Of a stretch of DNA of 64,000 nucleotides, positions 1 to 8,980 are shown one piece after another; position 1 is the first letter of the stretch, and each line of letters begins with the position of its first letter. This DNA is from Cycloclasticus sp. (GTDB taxonomy: Bacteria; Pseudomonadota; Gammaproteobacteria; Methylococcales; Cycloclasticaceae): contig PADC01000005.1 of the NCBI GenBank assembly GCA_002700385.1, positions 97,730 through 161,729 of the forward strand, written 5' to 3'. The translations under genes and the position numbers were made by a program. Under the pieces are notes generated by a model, which had not been told where the DNA came from, did not search any database, and saw nothing but the letters and a program-made list of their open reading frames with translations.

Positions 1-83
1 TTCTTTACGATATTAACCGCCGCTCTTTTTTGCTCGCTCATGGCTTCTGATGATATGCTCATTCGACAACACCCACTTCTCAT
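1..83 (-). CDS. possible 5' end of a divergent gene cut by the left edge
   Basis: A minus-strand frame is open from the window edge up to candidate ATG codons at 83, 62 and 41, all in phase. The visible peptide reads roughly MSISSEAMSEQKRAAVNIVK from the ATG at 62. A purine-rich GTGGGTG lies upstream of 62. It would be divergent from comF. comF is sometimes near bioB in gammaproteobacteria, but nothing in these few residues proves that identity. It could also be chance, since only about 25 codons are visible. Confidence 0.25.
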   Translation of the reverse strand, partial: MRSGCCRMSISSEAMSEQKRAAVNIVK

Positions 84-116
84 GTAAATAAAATGCTAAT
101 GGTACCTTAGGCAAAC

Positions 117-833
117 ATGTTGTCAAAATCATTTTTTAAAAAAATAGACAACTGGTCAACTATTGCACAATCTGTCTTGTACCCGCCCACTTGCTTTATC
201 TGTGAACAACAAGGCCACAACGGATTGGATTTGTGCCTCCAATGTTTTAAAGAGTTAAACCCTGCTAGATACTCGTGCCTTATCTGTGACATAAAACTCC
301 CAGCCGAGTCCTCCCTATGTGGGCGATGCCTGAAAAATCCCCCGTCATTTGATCAAGTAATTACGCTGTATCGTTACAAGGGTCTTGCTCAGCATTTAAT
401 CCAGTCGCTTAAATTTCAATCTAAACACAGTTGCGCGAGAACCCTGGGTCAATTGATGGCTCACCATTTTAAATCACTGAATAAAAACCCAGATGCCCTC
501 ATTGCTGTCCCGTTACATCCCAAACGATTACGGGAGCGAGGCTTCAATCAATGTGATCTCATCGCGCAGCACATTCATCATGAGCTCGGTATTCCCCTTA
601 TTCACAATCAACTTAAAAGAATCATTAACACCCAGAGTCAAGTCTCGTTAACAGCAAAAGAGCGGCAAAAAAATTTAAAAAATGCCTTCCGTTACCTTCC
701 CACACACGACATCAAAACCATCGCCCTCATTGATGACGTAGTAACAACCGGCTCAACCGCGAACGAAATAGCAAAGACTCTAAAAAAACAAGGGGTACAA
801 CGAGTAGAAATTTGGGCCTTCGCTCGTGCTTAA
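117..833 (+). CDS. comF: ComF family phosphoribosyltransferase-like competence protein
   Basis: This 238-residue ComF homologue is linked to DNA uptake and natural transformation, probably as a cytoplasmic partner of the uptake machinery. The N-terminal half holds a zinc-finger-like set of CxxC pairs (CFIC, CLQC, CLIC, CGRC, about residues 27-75). The C-terminal half is a type I phosphoribosyltransferase fold with the PRPP loop [10 protein letters not shown] (about residues 203-212). The length is typical of the family. The end overlaps ubiA by 4 bp in a convergent arrangement, so there is no room for a separate terminator. No other competence gene is nearby, so a role in transformation here is inferred from the family. 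Confidence 0.9.
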   Translation: MLSKSFFKKIDNWSTIAQSVLYPPTCFICEQQGHNGLDLCLQCFKELNPARYSCLICDIKLPAESSLCGRCLKNPPSFDQVITLYRYKGLAQHLIQSLKFQSKHSCARTLGQLMAHHFKSLNKNPDALIAVPLHPKRLRERGFNQCDLIAQHIHHELGIPLIHNQLKRIINTQSQVSLTAKERQKNLKNAFRYLPTHDIKTIALIDDVVTTGSTANEIAKTLKKQGVQRVEIWAFARA

Positions 834-1714
834 TGGACCAAGCTTTTTGCTGCATAATCAGCCGCAATACCAATAAAAACAACTAAACCCAGCCAATTAT
901 TATTCAAAAAAGCCGCCATACACTTCGAAGGTTCGCGATCTTTAATTAAAAATTGATGATACAGGGCAAATAAAAAAGCGATAAAAACAGCAATGTAATA
1001 AACCATCCCTAACTCTACTTTTTGCCCAATTAAAATCAACGCGGCAAAAAACAAAAGCTGGAATAAACCAATGAATACTTTATCAAGCTCACCAAACAAA
1101 ACTGCGGTAGATTTCACGCCAATTTTCAAATCGTCCTCTCGATCAACCATGGCATACATGGTGTCATAGATGACTGCCCATATGACTGTCGCAATAAAAA
1201 CCAGCCACGCTATGATCGGCACATTGCCTAATTGAGCGGCAAAAACCATCGGCACAGCCCAACCAAAGGCCATACCGAGGAACACTTGCGGTAAATGTGT
1301 ATGGCGCTTCATATAAGGGTATAAAGAAGCCAATAAAACAGCCCCCCATGATAACCAGATGGTTAGAGTATTCATGAGCAGCACCAACATCGCAGACACT
1401 GTAATCAACACAAAAAACAATTGCAAAGCCTCACTTGGCTTCACTTGCCCCGATGCAATCGGCCTGTCTTTTGTACGCGATACATGTGGGTCAACCTGCC
1501 TATCTGCATAATCATTTATCACACAACCTGCCGATCGCATCAACACCACACCCAGCGTAAATACTATAAAAACAAGGCCATCAGGCTGCCCCTCACTGGC
1601 TATCCAAAGCGCCCAATACATTGGCCAAAGCAACAACAAGCTACCGATCGGCTTATGCATACGCGTTAAAATCCAATACGCTTTAATATTTTCTTTTTTT
1701 AATTGAAATGTCAT
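830..1714 (-). CDS. ubiA: 4-hydroxybenzoate polyprenyltransferase
   Basis: This integral membrane prenyltransferase attaches the polyprenyl tail to 4-hydroxybenzoate in ubiquinone synthesis. Both Asp-rich motifs are visible: NDYADRQVD, which binds the Mg-diphosphate of the prenyl donor, and the second one at [13 protein letters not shown]. Eight or so hydrophobic segments fill the rest. The start at 1714 (MTFQLKKEN) is chosen because AAAGAGA lies directly upstream and the alignment with family N-termini begins there; a longer frame to 1747 has no family support. The gene overlaps the end of ubiC by 32 bp, so the two are translated from one message. Confidence 0.95.
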   Translation of the reverse strand: MTFQLKKENIKAYWILTRMHKPIGSLLLLWPMYWALWIASEGQPDGLVFIVFTLGVVLMRSAGCVINDYADRQVDPHVSRTKDRPIASGQVKPSEALQLFFVLITVSAMLVLLMNTLTIWLSWGAVLLASLYPYMKRHTHLPQVFLGMAFGWAVPMVFAAQLGNVPIIAWLVFIATVIWAVIYDTMYAMVDREDDLKIGVKSTAVLFGELDKVFIGLFQLLFFAALILIGQKVELGMVYYIAVFIAFLFALYHQFLIKDREPSKCMAAFLNNNWLGLVVFIGIAADYAAKSLVH

Positions 1715-2270
1715 TCTCTTTAAATAACGCCGGCAAAAAAAACTCACTGACTAAAAGTTCATGTTGATTGATTTGATAGGTATTTCGTCGCGCCCAAAGG
1801 TGCGAGTGCCCTTTTAATAAGGGTTGTGTCTGTGGATTAAGCTGTCCATACCCAATTTTAGCCAAATCCAACCTCAATCGTTTTAACTCAGGGTAATTAA
1901 AAATGACTTCGCCTAATGGTTTAGTCCCTAAATGCGTTAATTCCTGCAACCCTTGCGCCACGGACCTGGGTAAAGTGGTGCGTGCAAACACAAACGGCCG
2001 ACCCGCAATACTCAACTGCACTTCGCGAATAAGCGCGATATGCTGTGGGCGTTGTTTCAAGCATTGAGCATCCGCCAACGTGGGTTTGGCTAAACCTTGC
2101 TCTATTAACTGAACACCAAAAGGTGCCTGAAAGCTCTCTTTCATCCGCCGAGTGAGCGAGCCGGGTTCTAATAACCAATCTGACACCTGGCTTGGCAGCG
2201 AATGCAAAGGCCACTGCTTTAACTCTCGCCAAACCGGCTCTTTTATAAAAAAGTTATTAATATGTTTCAA
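1683..2270 (-). CDS. ubiC: chorismate--pyruvate lyase
   Basis: UbiC converts chorismate to 4-hydroxybenzoate and pyruvate, the first committed step of ubiquinone synthesis, and supplies the substrate of the UbiA encoded immediately downstream. Family marks are the GSLTRRM segment near residue 38, the REVQL strand, and the C-terminal SEFFLP segment containing the catalytic Glu. At 195 residues it is about 30 longer than the E. coli protein, with the extra at both ends. The first possible start is a TTG at 2270 without a clear ribosome site, so the N-terminus is uncertain. It follows recG with a 15-bp gap. Confidence 0.9.
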   Translation of the reverse strand: MKHINNFFIKEPVWRELKQWPLHSLPSQVSDWLLEPGSLTRRMKESFQAPFGVQLIEQGLAKPTLADAQCLKQRPQHIALIREVQLSIAGRPFVFARTTLPRSVAQGLQELTHLGTKPLGEVIFNYPELKRLRLDLAKIGYGQLNPQTQPLLKGHSHLWARRNTYQINQHELLVSEFFLPALFKENDISIKKRKY

Positions 2271-2285
2271 CGCTATGCGACTCAG

Positions 2286-4373
2286 TCAAACTTGCGCGTA
2301 TTCTACTGAATTAGAGACCCAACGGTGAACTAATGGTTCCACTAACTCCGGTTGCTTTTGTAAAATAGCCTCTGCGCAATGCGCAACGTCTTCCAAAATT
2401 TCAGCATCTCGTTCTATATCAGCCACCTTAAACTGCATAAAACCAGCCTGTCGCTGGCCTAACAATTCACCCGGGCCACGTAACTGCATGTCTTTTTCTG
2501 CAATTTTAAACCCATCTGTTGTCTCACGCATAATGGATAATCGTTCATTCGCATTTTTTGATAGCGGCGGTTTATACATCAGCACACAATGACTCTCTCG
2601 CTGCCCTCTACCGACTCGCCCACGTAATTGGTGCAATTGCGCCAAACCCAAACGCTCAGCATTTTCAATCACCATCAAACTCGCATTAGGAACATCAACA
2701 CCAACTTCTATCACGGTTGTTGCCACTAAAATATCCAGCCTTTGTTGCTTAAATTGCTCCATTTCTTTCTGTTTTTCATCCGCTTGCATGCGCCCATGTA
2801 CCAACCCTATTTTTAACATTGGCAAAGCGTCACGCAGCAGTTCAACAGCTACTTCAGCTGCTTGACATTGCAATGCTTCAGACTCTTCAACCAGTGTGCA
2901 AACCCAGTACACTTGCCGCCCATCCTCCACACCTTTTTTAATGCGTGCAATAATCTGGTCTTTCTTAGAAATTGGCAATACCGCCGTGCTCACCGGTGTT
3001 CGCCCTGGCGGTAATTCGTCAATAATCGACAAATCTAAATCGGCATACCCTAACATCGCCAAGGTTCTGGGAATGGGCGTTGCCGTCATTATCAATTGAT
3101 GCGGATAGATACCCTTGCTGGCGCCTTTATCACGTAAGGCTAAACGCTGATGAACACCAAACCGATGTTGCTCATCAATAATAACCAACCCTAATTTCGC
3201 AAAGCTGACTTTTTCCTGAAACAGGGCGTGTGTACCAATCACTATATTAGACCGCCCTTCAGCAATATCATCAGCAATTGCGCTGTACACCTTGCCTTTA
3301 TGTTGTCCTACAAGCCAGTCCACTTGAACATTTGTATCTTTTAACCAGGTTCGAAAATTTTTATAATGTTGCTCAGCTAATAACTCTGTCGGCACCATCA
3401 TCGCTACTTGGTAGCCGGCTTCTGTTGCCATCAAGGCTGCACATGCTGCAACAACTGTTTTACCTGATCCCACATCTCCCTGTAACAAACGTTGCATGGG
3501 TTGTGCTTGGACTAAATCTGATGAAATATCACTCATCACTCGGTTCTGTGCCGCGGTTAATTTAAACCCCAATGAATTTAAAAATTGCTTCTTTCTGTTT
3601 TCTTCCGACCTGAATGGGGGCGCTTTATGGTATCGAACACCTTGTTTTAAGCGGCTTAAACTAACATGGTGCGCGAGCAATTCTTCAAATATAAAACGTT
3701 TTAATGCCGGTGTTTTTCGAGCCTCATGCGCTGGCATGGTTTGAGGAAAATGCAACCTGCGCAAACTGTCTTGCAGTGTGGGCAAGCCCTTTTCGTCCAA
3801 TACGGATTGGGGCAAGCAATCGCGCACCGTCAACCCTTGCTCCATTAAGGAAAAAGCTTGTTTAATCAATTTTCTAAACGATAATTGATGCAGTCCCTCA
3901 GTGACTGGATATACAGCCAACATGCCCTCTTCAGCTTGCCCGCGTTTTGATTCAGCTATTAGCTGATACTCTGGGTGCACCACCTCAATTGAGTGTGATT
4001 TACTGTATGACTTAATATCACCAAAGCAGCGCAACCATTGGCCTCGCTGCATCGCCAACTGCTGATTTTTCGAAAAATGGAAAAAACGCAACGTGATAAA
4101 ACCGGTCCCATCACTCAATCGAACAAGCAGGGACCGTCGGCCTCTATAAACCACCTCTGCCAGCTCAACCTGGCCTTCAAACAAACAAGCCTCTCCGACC
4201 TTTAAAGCGCCGATAGCCACTACCTTGCTGCGGTCTTCATAACGGAAAGGCAAATGAAATAAAATATCCGCTATACTGACGATGCCCAAACGTTTCAGCT
4301 TCAAGGCGATCTTTTCACCAACACCTTTCAGCTGAGTGACGGGCAAATCATCCAGACAATCATCCACCGCCAT
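2286..4373 (-). CDS. recG: ATP-dependent DNA helicase RecG
   Basis: RecG is a superfamily 2 helicase that reverses stalled replication forks and processes Holliday junctions and R-loops. An N-terminal wedge/OB domain (first ~250 residues) precedes the motor. Helicase marks are Walker A GDVGSGKT near residue 300, the DEQH box with RFG, TATPIPRTL (motif III), and the C-terminal GRVGRG motif VI. The ATG at 4373 is preferred over an adjacent TTG at 4376. The length of 695 residues is normal. It sits downstream of ridA and spoT, as in many gammaproteobacteria. Confidence 0.97.
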   Translation of the reverse strand: MAVDDCLDDLPVTQLKGVGEKIALKLKRLGIVSIADILFHLPFRYEDRSKVVAIGALKVGEACLFEGQVELAEVVYRGRRSLLVRLSDGTGFITLRFFHFSKNQQLAMQRGQWLRCFGDIKSYSKSHSIEVVHPEYQLIAESKRGQAEEGMLAVYPVTEGLHQLSFRKLIKQAFSLMEQGLTVRDCLPQSVLDEKGLPTLQDSLRRLHFPQTMPAHEARKTPALKRFIFEELLAHHVSLSRLKQGVRYHKAPPFRSEENRKKQFLNSLGFKLTAAQNRVMSDISSDLVQAQPMQRLLQGDVGSGKTVVAACAALMATEAGYQVAMMVPTELLAEQHYKNFRTWLKDTNVQVDWLVGQHKGKVYSAIADDIAEGRSNIVIGTHALFQEKVSFAKLGLVIIDEQHRFGVHQRLALRDKGASKGIYPHQLIMTATPIPRTLAMLGYADLDLSIIDELPPGRTPVSTAVLPISKKDQIIARIKKGVEDGRQVYWVCTLVEESEALQCQAAEVAVELLRDALPMLKIGLVHGRMQADEKQKEMEQFKQQRLDILVATTVIEVGVDVPNASLMVIENAERLGLAQLHQLRGRVGRGQRESHCVLMYKPPLSKNANERLSIMRETTDGFKIAEKDMQLRGPGELLGQRQAGFMQFKVADIERDAEILEDVAHCAEAILQKQPELVEPLVHRWVSNSVEYAQV

Positions 4374-4399
4374 CAATGCCTTCTATACAAATGCTCGGT

Positions 4400-4789
4400 T
4401 CAGTGATTGCCTAAAACCATCACCGCATCCATCTCGACACGGCTATCTTTAGGCAAAGCGGCTACACCGATTGCTGCACGAGCCGGATAGGGTTGCGAAA
4501 AATAGGCCGCCATTTTCTCATTGACGACCGGGAAATCGTTCATATCGGTTAGATAAATATTGAGTTTTACAATATCAGACAGTTCTCCTCCAGCCGCTTG
4601 TGCCACCGATTTTAAATTTTTCAATACTTGTTCTATTTGCTCTCCAATGTCCTCACCCACCCGCTTCATTGTCTCTGGGACTAAGGGAATCTGACCAGAC
4701 AAATAAACCGTTTGGTCAACCTTAACGGCTTGCGAATAAGTCCCGATCGCTTCTGGCGCTAAACTCGTGTGAATCACTGTTTTATCCAT
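4400..4789 (-). CDS. ridA: RidA family enamine/imine deaminase
   Basis: RidA (YjgF/YER057c/UK114) hydrolyses reactive enamine and imine intermediates, such as 2-aminoacrylate made by PLP enzymes, and so prevents damage to other PLP enzymes. The 129-residue protein shows the standard markers: AIGTYSQAV near the N-terminus, SGQIPLVP, and the C-terminal signature YPARAAIGVAALPKDSRVEM, with the catalytic Arg in PARAA. It lies 11 bp downstream of spoT and 23 bp upstream of recG. This spoT-ridA linkage recurs in related genomes and suggests co-transcription. Confidence 0.95.
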   Translation of the reverse strand: MDKTVIHTSLAPEAIGTYSQAVKVDQTVYLSGQIPLVPETMKRVGEDIGEQIEQVLKNLKSVAQAAGGELSDIVKLNIYLTDMNDFPVVNEKMAAYFSQPYPARAAIGVAALPKDSRVEMDAVMVLGNH

Positions 4790-4800
4790 TTTTCAGCCTC

Positions 4801-6966
4801 TTAGTTTCTGATACGTATTATTTTTGATACGGATGAAAGTGCCCGTAACCGGCGCATAACACGCGCCAAATGTTTTCGATCCCGAACCGTAATAGTGAAC
4901 ACATCACTCGAAGCATCATCAGATCGCGAGGCTATTTTAATGTTTTCAATATTACAATCGTACGATGACAAGGTGGATGCAATCTCCGCCAAGACGCCAC
5001 GCTCATTTTTTAGCTCTAACCCTATATCTGAACTGAACTCACCCTCCACCGTATCAGCCCACTGCACACTCAACCAGTTTTTATGCTTACGCCTGTAATC
5101 TCTCGTATTTTTACAATGTACTCGATGCACAACAATGCCCCGCCCCGGATTAAAGAAACCAATAATTTTATCTCCCGGAATAGGTCTGCAGCATGTCCCC
5201 AAATTTATTAACATTCCGCCTGCACCATGAATGTTCAGTGTTGCCGTCGATTGCTTTCCTTTTGCAATATCAATTGACGAATCCTCAGTCCCCGCCACTT
5301 TGATTAATTGCTGCGCGACTAATAGAGGCATTCGATTCCCAAAACCAACGTCCATCAATAGCGCATCTAGCGAGCCTATTTGTTGTTCAATTAAAAAATC
5401 TTCTAATTGTTTAGGGTCTACTTCGTCGAAATTTAAACCAACACTTTTAAACTCAGCATTCAATAACTGCCCGCCTAAAGCAATGGCATCACGTTCTTTA
5501 AATTCTTTTAAATAGTTTCGAATAGCATGCCGTGCTTTATTGGTCACAACAAAATTTAACCAATTCGGATTACACACAGCAAAATCACTGGTCATAATCT
5601 CTACCGTTTGCCCATTTCTTAACAACGTATGCAAAGGCTCCATAACCCTATTAATTTTCGCCCCGGCACAAGCCATACCAACATCTGTATGAATGGCAAA
5701 AGCAAAGTCAACCACTGTGGCGCCTTTCGGCAATTTAATAATTTTTCCTTTTGGTGAAAAAACGAAAATTTCTGTTGGAAACAAATCCACTTTTAACGTA
5801 TCGATAAATTCAAACGAATCATCAGCATTTTTTTGTGTTTCCAATAAGTTTCTCAACCATTCATGCGCCCTCACCTGCGCATCATGCGCAACATCTGTTG
5901 TCTTATACAACCAGTGTGCCGCAATACCCGATTCGGCTACCCTATCCATCTCCAGCGTTCTTATTTGCAACTCTATCGGCACCCCAAATGGCCCGACTAA
6001 GACTGTGTGCAATGATTGATAACCATTACTTTTTGGCAACGCAATGTAATCCTTAAACCGACCCGGGATCGGTTTAAACAAATTGTGCAATAAACCCAAC
6101 GCTTGATAACATTGTTCAACAGTGTCAACGATGACTCTAAACGCGTAGACATCAAAGACTTCATTAAACGGTATGCTTTGCCTTTTCATTTTCCGGTAAA
6201 TGCTATACAGATTTTTTTCACGCCCATATATAACACCTGGAAAATGGGTTTCTTTAAACTTGTCTACCAACAGTTTTTCTACTTTATCGACCACCTCTTT
6301 TCTATTACCACTCGCTTTTTTTATACTTTTTCTAATGATCGATTTACGGTAAGGAAAAATGGCTTCAAAACTTAAATCTTCCAATTCCAATCTAAACTCA
6401 TGCATGCCAAGCCGGTTTGCAATGGGTGCATAAATGTCTAACGTTTCCTTAGCGATACGTCGTCTACTGGCCGGCTTCATCACATGAATAGTGCGCATAT
6501 TATGCAAACGGTCAGCCAACTTAATAATAATCACGCGTAAATCTTTTGCCATGGCCAAAAACATCTTTCGCATATTTTCAGCTTGTGCTTGCTCACGGGT
6601 TTTAAAATTAATTTTTGTTAATTTACTGACCGCATCCACCAAACCAGCAACGTCTTCATTAAATAATGTGGCTAATTCTTCGAAAGTTGTTTCGGTATCT
6701 TCCAGAACATCATGCATCAGAGCCGCCATGATGCAGTCAACATCCATTTTCATGTGGCTCAAAATTATTGCGACAGATACTGGGTGACAAATATAATCTT
6801 CACCACTTAAACGATACTGCCCATGATGGGCTTCACTGGCGACTTGATAAGCTTGCTCAACTTGCTGAAGCTGGTCGTTTGGCAAATACTCTGCCAAAAT
6901 CGACTTAAGTTCAGCCAACAAAATAACCTGTGGTAATTCGTTTTCTTTTTCTGTCTCTACTTCCAT
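4801..6966 (-). CDS. spoT: bifunctional (p)ppGpp synthetase/hydrolase
   Basis: SpoT makes and degrades the alarmone (p)ppGpp. In order it has an HD hydrolase domain (HPVSVA at 61-66, HD at 85-86 in MHDVLEDT), a synthetase domain with RFKD at 303-306, a TGS domain (about 390-450), a zinc-finger/helical region with CC and CK, and a C-terminal ACT domain. An RxKD motif is the form found in bifunctional Rel/SpoT enzymes, as opposed to the ExDD of synthetase-only RelA. The intact HD box argues for active hydrolase. The length of 721 is close to the family norm. A terminator-like hairpin separates it from rpoZ. Confidence 0.96.
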   Translation of the reverse strand: MEVETEKENELPQVILLAELKSILAEYLPNDQLQQVEQAYQVASEAHHGQYRLSGEDYICHPVSVAIILSHMKMDVDCIMAALMHDVLEDTETTFEELATLFNEDVAGLVDAVSKLTKINFKTREQAQAENMRKMFLAMAKDLRVIIIKLADRLHNMRTIHVMKPASRRRIAKETLDIYAPIANRLGMHEFRLELEDLSFEAIFPYRKSIIRKSIKKASGNRKEVVDKVEKLLVDKFKETHFPGVIYGREKNLYSIYRKMKRQSIPFNEVFDVYAFRVIVDTVEQCYQALGLLHNLFKPIPGRFKDYIALPKSNGYQSLHTVLVGPFGVPIELQIRTLEMDRVAESGIAAHWLYKTTDVAHDAQVRAHEWLRNLLETQKNADDSFEFIDTLKVDLFPTEIFVFSPKGKIIKLPKGATVVDFAFAIHTDVGMACAGAKINRVMEPLHTLLRNGQTVEIMTSDFAVCNPNWLNFVVTNKARHAIRNYLKEFKERDAIALGGQLLNAEFKSVGLNFDEVDPKQLEDFLIEQQIGSLDALLMDVGFGNRMPLLVAQQLIKVAGTEDSSIDIAKGKQSTATLNIHGAGGMLINLGTCCRPIPGDKIIGFFNPGRGIVVHRVHCKNTRDYRRKHKNWLSVQWADTVEGEFSSDIGLELKNERGVLAEIASTLSSYDCNIENIKIASRSDDASSDVFTITVRDRKHLARVMRRLRALSSVSKIIRIRN

Positions 6967-6989
6967 CTAATTGCTTTTCTACCTCACAT

Positions 6990-7020
6990 AAAAAATGCCC
7001 ATGACAACGCCATGAGCATT
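6990..7020 (-). terminator. hairpin with T-run between rpoZ and spoT
   Basis: Read on the minus strand, an imperfect stem (AATGCTCATG paired with CATGGGCATT) is followed by six Ts. It lies 64 bp after the rpoZ stop and 24 bp before the spoT ATG. It would reduce read-through from gmk-rpoZ into spoT, so spoT would need partial read-through or its own promoter. The call rests on structure only. Confidence 0.55.
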
Positions 7021-7084
7021 TGAGTCTATCACCAAAGTTCTATTGGCGAATAGACAGACTGTCTAAATTTATTGTGCCCTCTTG

Positions 7085-7357
7085 CTAATCTTCCTCTATT
7101 TCTGATGAAACGGTAGTCTCAGCTTCATCGATAAACAATTCTTCAACCGGTGGGTTATCAACTAAATCCAAGGTTTCTTCAGTGATATTTCCTGCCGCGA
7201 TTTCTCTTAATGCAATCACCGTTGGTTTATCATTTTCAAGCTCAACACTTGCATCAGCACCATCCATTATTTGGCGTGCACGTCTCGATGCTAATAAAAC
7301 CAACTCGAAACGATTGTCTAATTTCTCAAGACAGTCAGAAACTGTTACACGTGCCAT
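7085..7357 (-). CDS. rpoZ: RNA polymerase omega subunit
   Basis: The omega subunit helps assembly of beta-prime into RNA polymerase and, in gammaproteobacteria, forms part of the ppGpp site 1 on the enzyme. The N-terminus [13 protein letters not shown] and the segment [16 protein letters not shown] are diagnostic. The protein is 90 residues, as in E. coli. The C-terminal tail is rich in Asp and Glu. It sits between gmk and spoT in the classical order, linking the alarmone enzyme and its target. Confidence 0.97.
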   Translation of the reverse strand: MARVTVSDCLEKLDNRFELVLLASRRARQIMDGADASVELENDKPTVIALREIAAGNITEETLDLVDNPPVEELFIDEAETTVSSEIEED

Positions 7358-7395
7358 TTGAACCCCTTATTTTTAAAGTAAACATTTAATATAGC

Positions 7396-7410
7396 GGAGT
7401 ATTATACTCC
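7396..7410. promoter_or_regulatory. 15-bp perfect palindrome over a -10-like hexamer upstream of rpoZ
   Basis: The sequence GGAGTATTATACTCC is a perfect inverted repeat around a single central base. On the minus strand it contains TATAAT about 40 bp upstream of the rpoZ ATG, so it may be an rpoZ promoter with an overlapping operator. No consensus -35 is obvious at 17 bp. Confidence 0.35.
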
Positions 7411-7421
7411 ATTTATTAACA

Positions 7422-8039
7422 TTAATTAAGTAACTGACCAATCAGTTTGGCGTGCGTTATTTTTCCTCGCTCTAAGGTCAACCGTTTGGATTTAACTATC
7501 GCACTCAATTCATTTAAAGCGCCTTCAAAATCATCATTCACCACTAAAAAATCGTATTCATGATAATGCTGCATTTCATCAACTGCCGTGCGCATCCGTT
7601 TATTGATCACCTCTTCGCTATCTTGACCCCGACCTCGTAATCGATCTTCCAAAATTTGTTTGGAAGGCGGCAACACAAATATCGAACAGCAGCCCTGCAT
7701 AACCCGCCTAACTTGCTGCGCACCTTGCCAATCTATTTCAAGAATGACATCAATCCCTTGCGCTAATTTTTCGTCCACCAAGGATTTAGACGTTCCATAT
7801 GAATTACCAAAAACTCGCGCATATTCTAAAAATCCGCCGTCGGCAACAATCTGCTCGAACGCTGCTTCACCGATAAAATGATAATCAATAGCCGATGTCT
7901 CACCCGAACGGGGTGCTCTTGTTGTATGTGAAACAGAGACTTCTATACCTGACAGTACGTCTAATAACGCTTTCACTAAACTAGTTTTTCCGGCCCCTGA
8001 AGGAGCCGATACGATAAATAATTGTCCTGTTGCCGTCAC
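7422..8039 (-). CDS. gmk: guanylate kinase
   Basis: Gmk phosphorylates GMP to GDP in purine nucleotide metabolism. The P-loop SAPSGAGKTSL sits at residues 11-21. The GMP-binding region with SHTTRAPRSGE follows, then the LEIDWQGAQQV stretch and the RLRGRGQDSEE lid. The length of 205 is standard. It is 9 bp downstream of yicC, as in many gammaproteobacteria, and upstream of rpoZ. Confidence 0.97.
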   Translation of the reverse strand: MTATGQLFIVSAPSGAGKTSLVKALLDVLSGIEVSVSHTTRAPRSGETSAIDYHFIGEAAFEQIVADGGFLEYARVFGNSYGTSKSLVDEKLAQGIDVILEIDWQGAQQVRRVMQGCCSIFVLPPSKQILEDRLRGRGQDSEEVINKRMRTAVDEMQHYHEYDFLVVNDDFEGALNELSAIVKSKRLTLERGKITHAKLIGQLLN

Positions 8040-8048
8040 GTTTTTCCT

Positions 8049-8915
8049 TTATTCTATGTTTTGGATCTGTTCTCGCATTTGCTCTATGAGAACTTTTAGC
8101 TCTACTGAAACGTTTGTTGTTTGTATATCAGCCGATTTTGACCCCAGCGTATTCGCCTCTCGATTCAGCTCCTGCATGAGAAAATCCAATCGCCGCCCAA
8201 TGGGTTCATCTTGATGCAAAATTCTCCGCACTTCTTTAACATGTGATTCAAGCCTATCTAATTCTTCTTCAACATCCATTTTTTGCAAGAAATAGACTAG
8301 TTCCTGCTCAAGTCGAGCTTGCTCAGGCTCTTCCATCAACTCATTTATTTTCTTCTCTAATTTTTCGCGCAGACTCTGTTGCACTTCCGGCAAACGGGTT
8401 TTGGCAACAATCATTTGTGCTTCAATGAGTTTACAACGAGAATCGATCATTTCTAGGATATTACTTCCTTCTCGTTCACGCGACTCAACCAATTGCTGCA
8501 ACACGTTATTTAATAAAGACATAGCGGCGTCATGCACTGGCTCTAAATCTTCCACCACTTCGGCCTGAATCCCTGGCCAACGCAGAACATCTAACGCTGA
8601 CAAGGATTGACATTGACTCATTGATGTTTCAATTTTAGACGTCGCTTTTAATAACTGATTTAACCGCGCCTCATTGATCTCAATCGCCTCCTCACCCTGT
8701 TTTTGTTTTCTGTAAAAGAGGTTGCAATCCACTTTTCCGCGTTTGAGAAACTGGCCAACTGCCTCTCTTACTAATGGCTCAATTGATCGAAAAATCTCTG
8801 GCAACCTTGGAGACACATCTAAATAACGGTGATTAACTGACCTGACTTCCCAAATTAATGTATATCCTTCGATCTCACATTCACTACTTGCGAAAGCCGT
8901 CATACTTCTTATCAT
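8049..8915 (-). CDS. yicC: YicC family endoribonuclease-like protein
   Basis: This 288-residue YicC/YloC family member begins MIRSMTAFAS and ends with the DUF1732 segment (MQELNREANTLGSKS), both diagnostic. E. coli YicC has been described as an endoribonuclease that affects small RNA stability. The central part is strongly helical and charged (VEELDRLESHVKEV). It heads the yicC-gmk-rpoZ cluster, with a short divergent control region facing the kinase gene at 8981. Confidence 0.92.
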   Translation of the reverse strand: MIRSMTAFASSECEIEGYTLIWEVRSVNHRYLDVSPRLPEIFRSIEPLVREAVGQFLKRGKVDCNLFYRKQKQGEEAIEINEARLNQLLKATSKIETSMSQCQSLSALDVLRWPGIQAEVVEDLEPVHDAAMSLLNNVLQQLVESREREGSNILEMIDSRCKLIEAQMIVAKTRLPEVQQSLREKLEKKINELMEEPEQARLEQELVYFLQKMDVEEELDRLESHVKEVRRILHQDEPIGRRLDFLMQELNREANTLGSKSADIQTTNVSVELKVLIEQMREQIQNIE

Positions 8916-8931
8916 TTTGTCGCCTATACTA

Positions 8932-8944
8932 ATCGTTAAACGAT
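8932..8944. promoter_or_regulatory. dyad in the yicC/kinase divergent region
   Basis: ATCGTTAAACGAT is a perfect 13-bp inverted repeat in the 65-bp gap between yicC and the kinase gene. It is flanked by a second inverted pair, GCCTA at 8922 and TAGGC at about 8951. The nesting suggests an operator or a small hairpin in the divergent promoter region. No known regulator site is recognised. Confidence 0.3.
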
Positions 8945-8980
8945 AAATGGTAGGCTGTTTTTAAACAAATTAATACCCTG

